In this document: positions 33,721 through 38,144 of the stretch, one piece after another
Layout: the number at the start of each line of letters is the position of its first letter
Numbering within the stretch: the first letter of the stretch is position 1
Assembly (NCBI RefSeq): GCF_001746755.1
Contig: NZ_MCGG01000015.1
Coordinates: forward strand, 1 to 38,144
DNA from: Magnetovibrio blakemorei
GTDB lineage: Bacteria; Pseudomonadota; Alphaproteobacteria; Rhodospirillales; Magnetovibrionaceae
Length of the DNA stretch: 38,144 bases
Direction: 5' to 3'
Position numbers and translations under genes: made by a program
The notes under the pieces: model-generated
The model's database searches: none
Seen by the model: the letters and a program-made list of their open reading frames with translations, nothing else
What the model was told of the DNA's origin: nothing

Positions 33721-36648
33721 TTAGATGGTCACGCTATTAACAGTCATGGCCAGGGAACGCACCAATTCGTCCCGATCCGATTTGGCCACATAGTCGTTAA
33801 AGCCAACAGCGCGGCCGCGTTGGAAATCACGGTCCGTGGCGTGTGCCGACAGGGCAACCATTGGAATTTCACCCCAACGGGGGTCGCGACGAACTTCTTC
33901 GGCAAAGGCAAAGCCATCCATTTCAGGCATTTCGATGTCACTGATGATGACGTCAAAACGGCTACCCTTATCACGCATTTTCAGAGCTTCCGTGGCGGAT
34001 TCTGCGGTTGTAACGCTGAACCCGGCAACCGACAGGATGGGCGCCAATAAATTGCGAAAGAAGGGACTGTCATCAACCAACAAGGCATGCTTACCAGCAA
34101 TCAAACCGCTGGCGTCCTCTTCCGAGCCACCGAACCAGTCGGGGAACGCCTGGGTCAAATAATACCCGGCGTCGATCACATCCGTCGCTTTGCCATCAAT
34201 AACGGCAGAACCGATCAATCCGGGACGGTTCGCGGTGATTTCGACCTTCAACCGATCCTCGACGATATCGACGATTTCATCGACCACCAGCCCCATGGAC
34301 CGTTCTGATTCGGTAAACACCAAAACAGCTTGGCGACCGTCATATTTCCACTCGTGACCCGCACTGAAGGGGATCAGCGGCATCAGTTGACCACGGTACT
34401 GAACCATATGCTCACCGTGGGCGACTTCCACCTCCGTCATGTCAATTTCTTCAAGACGCGCAACCAACGCCAACGGCACGGCTTTAAGCTCGTCCCCACC
34501 GGCACGGAAAATCAACATGGAGACCCGTTCGTCGCCCTGTTTGCCAAGACTTTCCTCGGCGGCTTTTTCTGTTTGCGGCCCAACGCTGACTTCGCCCGTG
34601 GAGGCGGCGATGCCGTTGGGGTCCAAAATCATAATGACCGAACCGTCACCCAAAATCGTGTTGCCGGAATAGACCGGAATATCGCGCAAAACCGGCGAAG
34701 TCGGCTTGACCACAATTTCTTCGGTGTCGAAGACCCGGTCGACGATAATGCCAAAGCTGTAGGTGCCGACTTGGGCGACGATGATAAAGGTTTCTTCGGC
34801 GATTTTTTTGCTGCCGCCCGTCGACAGTTTCAACAGATCGCCCAAGTGCACCAACGGCAACAAACGATTGCGCAAACGCAAAACCGGGCTTTCGTTGATG
34901 ACTTCCACCGAATATTCAGACCGCGCAGAAGCCCGCACCAATTCCAAAACGCTGATTTGCGGAATGGCAAACTTTTCACCGCAGCTTTCCACGATCAACG
35001 CGGCCACAATGGCCAACGTCAGGGGAATTTTAATGGTGAACGTCGAGCCTTTGTTCTCTACGGATTTCAGTTCGATTGTGCCGCCAATTTTTTCAATATT
35101 GGTGCGCACCACGTCCATACCGACGCCGCGTCCCGACACACTGGTGACTTTTTCAGCGGTCGAGAACCCGGCCTTAAAGATGTACTGCTGAATCTGCTGA
35201 TCGGACAAATCATCCAGTTCGGATTCCGTCAACAGACCGTTGGAAATACACTTTTCGCGAATGCGCTGCATCGGCAAGCCTTTGCCGTCATCGGCGATGT
35301 CGATGATGATGTGGCCGCCTTCGTGATACGCGTTCAAGGTGATCATGCCGACTTCTGGCTTGCCCATGGCAACACGATCTGCAGGTGTTTCAAGGCCGTG
35401 ATCGGCTGAATTTCGCACCATGTGGGTCAACGGATCTTTGATCAGATCCAGAACCTGGCGATCCAGTTCCGTTTCCGCGCCCAACATCTGCAATTCAATT
35501 TTCTTGCCCGTTTCCAAGGACAGATCGCGCACAATACGGGGCAGCTTAGACCATGCATTGCCAATGGGCTGCATGCGGGTTTTCATCACGCCTTCTTGAA
35601 GGTCGGTGGTGATGTGGCTCAAGCGCTGAATGGGAACCGTAAATTCACTGTCTTCGCTGCCGCGTATCATCTGCAAAAGCTGGTTGCGGGTCAGCACCAT
35701 TTCGGAAACCAAGGTCATCAGGTTTTCCAAAACGTCAACGTTCACACGCAACGAAGCGGTAACGCCCCCACCCGCATCTGCCTTGGCGGGCGGTGCAGCC
35801 TTAGCGGCCGGTTTTGCAGCAGGGGTTTTGGCCGGAACCGATGCGGCGGCGGCAGGAGCCGGCGCGGGTTTAGGCGCAGGGGCCGGAGCAGCCTCAGCCT
35901 CAGCCATGTGTTCCATTTCCGCGTTGGCAGCGGCATCAGCGGCAGCATCTGCAGCAGCAGAGCCACCCCCTGTCGCTTCTTCGTACTCAGCCAAAAGCTC
36001 GGCAGCGACGGGGAAACCGCCATCCGAAGAATGCGAAGAGCCCGTATCGCCGCCTCCCGTGGCCGTTTCGTATTCGGCAAGCAACTCAGCCGCGACGGGG
36101 AAACCACCGCTCGAGGTCGTCGGACCCGATGAATCGTCCCCACCACCGGTGGCTTCTTCATATTCAGCCAGAAGCTCTGCCGCAACGGGGAAGCCGGCAT
36201 CACTGGTCTTTGGACCGGAAGCGGCCGCAGGTGCCGCAGCCGCAACGGCGGGCGCAGCAGCAGGGGCACTTTGACCACTGGCCAAGGCATTGAGTTGAGC
36301 AATCAGTTCGGCATCATCGCCTTCGGGTTCCGCCGCCGTTTCCGCCAGTGTTTCGACCAACCCACGAATGGTGTCGATACACAAAAGAACCAGCGACACA
36401 CCAGCGGGCGTCACTTCCAATGCACCATCGCGATATTTATCCAGGACGTTTTCGCCAGCATGAGCAACCGATTCAAGGCGCGGCAAGCCTAAGAAGCCGC
36501 AGGTGCCCTTGACGGTATGAACGAGACGAAAAATATTGCCCAAAATCGCAGCGTTTTGCGGGTCTTTTTCAAACTCCACAAGCTGCATATCAACCAAGTT
36601 AATGCTTTCCGAGGTTTCTGTAATAAATTCGCTTAAAAGATCGTCCAT
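33721..36648 (-). CDS. cheA: Hybrid chemotaxis kinase CheA with two CheW-like domains and a receiver
   Basis: A 975-residue kinase from ATG 36648 (a longer reading from 36696 adds 16 poor residues). Order: Hpt with RLVHTVKGTCGFLG (His 44); an Ala/Pro-rich linker with three copies of FPVAAELLAEYE-[E/T]-ATGGG near residues 152-229; dimerisation helix (VDVLENLMTLVSEMVLTRNQ); HATPase_c (DPLTHMVRNSADHGLE and VSGRGVGMDVVRTNIEKIGG); a CheW domain (ALIVESCGEKFAIPQISVLE); a second CheW-like domain (about 715-845); and a C-terminal receiver from about 855 (HALLVDDSPFF and VIISDIEMPEMDG). A classical CheY-binding P2 domain is not recognisable. No separate cheW or receptor gene is in the window. Confidence 0.94.
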   Translation of the reverse strand: MDDLLSEFITETSESINLVDMQLVEFEKDPQNAAILGNIFRLVHTVKGTCGFLGLPRLESVAHAGENVLDKYRDGALEVTPAGVSLVLLCIDTIRGLVETLAETAAEPEGDDAELIAQLNALASGQSAPAAAPAVAAAAPAAASGPKTSDAGFPVAAELLAEYEEATGGGDDSSGPTTSSGGFPVAAELLAEYETATGGGDTGSSHSSDGGFPVAAELLAEYEEATGGGSAAADAAADAAANAEMEHMAEAEAAPAPAPKPAPAPAAAASVPAKTPAAKPAAKAAPPAKADAGGGVTASLRVNVDVLENLMTLVSEMVLTRNQLLQMIRGSEDSEFTVPIQRLSHITTDLQEGVMKTRMQPIGNAWSKLPRIVRDLSLETGKKIELQMLGAETELDRQVLDLIKDPLTHMVRNSADHGLETPADRVAMGKPEVGMITLNAYHEGGHIIIDIADDGKGLPMQRIREKCISNGLLTESELDDLSDQQIQQYIFKAGFSTAEKVTSVSGRGVGMDVVRTNIEKIGGTIELKSVENKGSTFTIKIPLTLAIVAALIVESCGEKFAIPQISVLELVRASARSEYSVEVINESPVLRLRNRLLPLVHLGDLLKLSTGGSKKIAEETFIIVAQVGTYSFGIIVDRVFDTEEIVVKPTSPVLRDIPVYSGNTILGDGSVIMILDPNGIAASTGEVSVGPQTEKAAEESLGKQGDERVSMLIFRAGGDELKAVPLALVARLEEIDMTEVEVAHGEHMVQYRGQLMPLIPFSAGHEWKYDGRQAVLVFTESERSMGLVVDEIVDIVEDRLKVEITANRPGLIGSAVIDGKATDVIDAGYYLTQAFPDWFGGSEEDASGLIAGKHALLVDDSPFFRNLLAPILSVAGFSVTTAESATEALKMRDKGSRFDVIISDIEMPEMDGFAFAEEVRRDPRWGEIPMVALSAHATDRDFQRGRAVGFNDYVAKSDRDELVRSLAMTVNSVTI
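35962..36195 (-). repeat. Three ~90-bp in-frame repeats in the cheA linker
   Basis: The linker after the Hpt domain encodes the block FPVAAELLAEYE-[E/T]-ATGGG three times, at about residues 152-170, 182-200 and 211-229, with a 29-30-residue period and Ser/Asp/Gly spacers that vary more. The conserved helix-like block against variable spacers suggests selection on the block. Confidence 0.85.
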
Positions 36649-36879
36649 AACTGGATCCCCAGGTGCATGTTCAAGAGGTGCATATCCAAAACGCACATAT
36701 TATCATGCACGATGTCGTATGCGGTGCCTTAGGCGTAGATGACAGTTATAATCCCTTTAGATCAATCTATCATCTTATTATTATCAGATATTAGCGCCCC
36801 TATTCGTGTGAACCAAATTTTTTCTACGCCAATCGCTCAATAAACGCCGAATAAAATGAAAAAAACCTTACACAGCTGA
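36649..36879. other. Gap between chpT and cheA
   Basis: About 230 AT-rich bases upstream of cheA and downstream of chpT, both on the minus strand. I see no gene, GANTC site or clear CtrA box. A minus-strand T run follows the chpT stop, but without a good hairpin. The cheA promoter is presumably here but I could not place it. Confidence 0.4.
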
Positions 36880-37506
36880 TTATAAAAGGGCTGCCAGTTG
36901 GATTTCGTCGTCCCCGGCGGACATGAATTCCAATTCCGCCCCCAGCACATCGGCCAAAATAGCGGTGAAATACCCGTGCACCGTGCGTGCGTTCAGCATC
37001 TCGGTATCCGTTTTTGCCAAAAGTGCATCCTCCATTCCCGGGCGCAGGCTTGCCCCTACGCCCTGAACGGAGACGGCAAACCCCAACTTTGCGCCGATTT
37101 CCGAGACTTCGATACGCAACACACCGCCACGCGGCAAGGATTCCGAGGCAATGAGGCACAGATTCAGCAAAATTTTGCCCGCATTCAATTTTATCCGCGC
37201 ATTTTGCGCCTCCCACACCACCGAGACCCGCCCCCCTTGAACAAAATTAACGACCAAGGCCTTCAGTTCATCGATGGTGATGGTATCGTCTTCCCCTCCG
37301 CCCAAACCAAACGCGACGCGAAAAAAGGCCAAGCGGCTGGCGCATTGGGCCGCGCTCATGGCGATCACATCCAACGCTTGTTCGTCAGCCATCGTCGAGT
37401 CTTCGCTCAACAGTTCCGCACCAGTGCTGAGCGCGCTGACGCCCCCTGCCAAGTCGTGACAGACCCGCGAGACCAAAAGTTGTGCCACCCGATGATCAAT
37501 GTTCAT
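36880..37506 (-). CDS. chpT: Histidine phosphotransferase ChpT
   Basis: A 208-residue phosphotransferase that in Caulobacter passes phosphate from CckA to CtrA and CpdR. The phospho-histidine helix is LVSRVCHDLAGGVSALSTGA (His 17), followed by the degenerate kinase-like ATPase fold typical of ChpT (KILLNLCLIASESLPRGGVL; then TVHGYFTAILADVLGAELEF). I start at ATG 37506, where similarity begins; an upstream ATG at 37575 would add 23 residues without support. It is divergent from the gene at the right edge and upstream of cheA on the same strand. Its presence with ctrA and sciP makes this region a hub of the CtrA circuit. Confidence 0.88.
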   Translation of the reverse strand: MNIDHRVAQLLVSRVCHDLAGGVSALSTGAELLSEDSTMADEQALDVIAMSAAQCASRLAFFRVAFGLGGGEDDTITIDELKALVVNFVQGGRVSVVWEAQNARIKLNAGKILLNLCLIASESLPRGGVLRIEVSEIGAKLGFAVSVQGVGASLRPGMEDALLAKTDTEMLNARTVHGYFTAILADVLGAELEFMSAGDDEIQLAALL

Positions 37507-37582
37507 GATTTTTACCCTTAGAAGTCCTATATTTCTTATTATTGACTTGGACTTACCAAAGTCGCAAGGGATCACACGTATT

Positions 37583-38144
37583 ATGGGGCCAAAACGTCAC
37601 AAAGGGGTTGAGCGTCCAAAGTCAACCCGCCCGCACCCAAAAGTTCGCCACCCATCGGATGGCGAACTGGGTGACGTGCGCGCTCTTGTGGGCGATACCC
37701 CCAAAAACCGAGATTTGCTGATTGAACATCTGCACAGCCTCAATGACCATTTTGGCCATCTCAGCGCCGGACACATGGCCGCCCTGGCGCAACTGTTGGC
37801 TCTCGCCCAAATCGATGTCTATGAGACCGCGACGTTTTATGCCCACTTCACCACCTTAGGCGAAGGCGAAACGCCGCCCCCGGCGCTCACCTTGCGCATC
37901 TGCGACGGTCCAGCGTGCCGGATGGCGGGGGCGAAGGCGCTGTTGACGGAAGCCCTTGAAGCCTTTGGCGATCAGGTGCGGGTCTGCCCTGCCCCCTGCC
38001 AAGGTGCCTGCGACACGCCCCCATCAGCCATTTTAGGGCAATCGCGCATCACCGCACCGACCCTCAGCACCTTAAAAGCGCACATCGACGCAAACGACGT
38101 ATCACCGCCAAAGCCCGCTCCCCTGCCCCCCTTGAACATTCCAG
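37583..38144 (+). CDS. NuoE-like [2Fe-2S] redox subunit, 5' part only (formate dehydrogenase/NADH dehydrogenase type)
   Basis: An ORF open to the right edge (187 codons seen). After a basic lead, residues from about 30 match the NuoE-like thioredoxin-fold domain: RDLLIEHLHSLNDHFGHLSA, then QIDVYETATFYAHFTTLGEG. The 2Fe-2S cysteines are C-D-G-P-A-C and C-P-A-P-C-Q-G-A-C. The GHLS and YAHF variants are those I associate with soluble formate dehydrogenase or NuoE-NuoF fusion proteins rather than complex I. The Pro-rich segment near the edge (SPPKPAPLPPLNIP) looks like a linker to a following NuoF domain. Divergent from chpT over 76 bases; unrelated to motility. Confidence 0.75.
   Translation, partial: MGPKRHKGVERPKSTRPHPKVRHPSDGELGDVRALVGDTPKNRDLLIEHLHSLNDHFGHLSAGHMAALAQLLALAQIDVYETATFYAHFTTLGEGETPPPALTLRICDGPACRMAGAKALLTEALEAFGDQVRVCPAPCQGACDTPPSAILGQSRITAPTLSTLKAHIDANDVSPPKPAPLPPLNIP

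Noticed and set aside
34330-35409. 359-codon plus-strand ORF opposite cheA
   Set aside because: Antisense to the conserved kinase and CheW domains; His/Gln/Asn/Phe-rich with no recognisable motif.
1-38144. CRISPR arrays, tRNA, rRNA, prophage or toxin-antitoxin modules
   Set aside because: No regularly spaced repeats, RNA-gene signatures or phage-type genes were seen; apart from the left-edge transposase end the window is a conventional motility region.

Overview
This window comes from a flagellated alphaproteobacterium, most likely a Rhodospirillales-type (Magnetospirillum/Magnetovibrio/Thalassospira-like) organism. That placement rests on the gene repertoire: a Caulobacter-type control set (ctrA, chpT, sciP, flbD), clusters of GANTC (CcrM-type) sites, and alphaproteobacterial flagellin, hook and chemotaxis proteins. 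The species call is inference; the class-level call is strong. The window is almost entirely one motility and cell-cycle-control region.

Layout. (1) 1-355: the 3' end of an IS630-type transposase at the left edge, then a strong terminator. (2) 356-5618, minus strand: a flagellin-modification block of a TPR/SPINDLY-type glycosyltransferase, a Maf-type flagellin glycosyltransferase and a flagellin. (3) 5863-10715, plus strand: a sigma-54 promoter followed by fliK-flgD-flgE and a terminator. (4) 10803-13681: sciP, convergent with a second TPR-glycosyltransferase, then a FlaG-like gene. (5) 13682-14108: a dense regulatory region with a GANTC cluster, CtrA-like boxes, a palindrome and a promoter. 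(6) 14109-25680, plus strand: fliF-fliG-fliH-fliN-motA-flbD-flhA-flhG, a FliK-like gene and a QueF-like T-fold protein without the catalytic cysteine. (7) 25708-27900, minus strand: a 53-residue membrane protein and a histidine kinase with a C-terminal hemerythrin domain. (8) 27988-30020, minus: fliI-fliJ, divergent from ctrA (plus). (9) 30970-36648, minus: cheA, then cheY-cheB-cheR. (10) chpT (minus), and at the right edge the start of a NuoE-like/formate-dehydrogenase-type redox subunit.

How it fits together. ChpT passes phosphate to CtrA. In relatives CtrA starts early (class II) flagellar transcription, SciP antagonises CtrA, and FlbD represses fliF while activating sigma-54 promoters of late genes such as hook genes. 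All four regulators sit among their presumed targets: the fliF region has CtrA-like and palindromic elements, and fliK-flgD-flgE has a textbook sigma-54 promoter. The che genes and MotA supply steering and torque. The glycosyltransferases beside flagellin probably decorate the filament. Points most worth a second look are the GANTC cluster before fliF, the cysteine-less QueF-like protein in the flagellar operon, the hemerythrin-histidine kinase fusion, the CheA with three linker repeats, two CheW-like domains and a receiver, the duplicated module inside FlgE, and an orphan sigma-54 promoter that would make RNA antisense to the FlaG-like gene.
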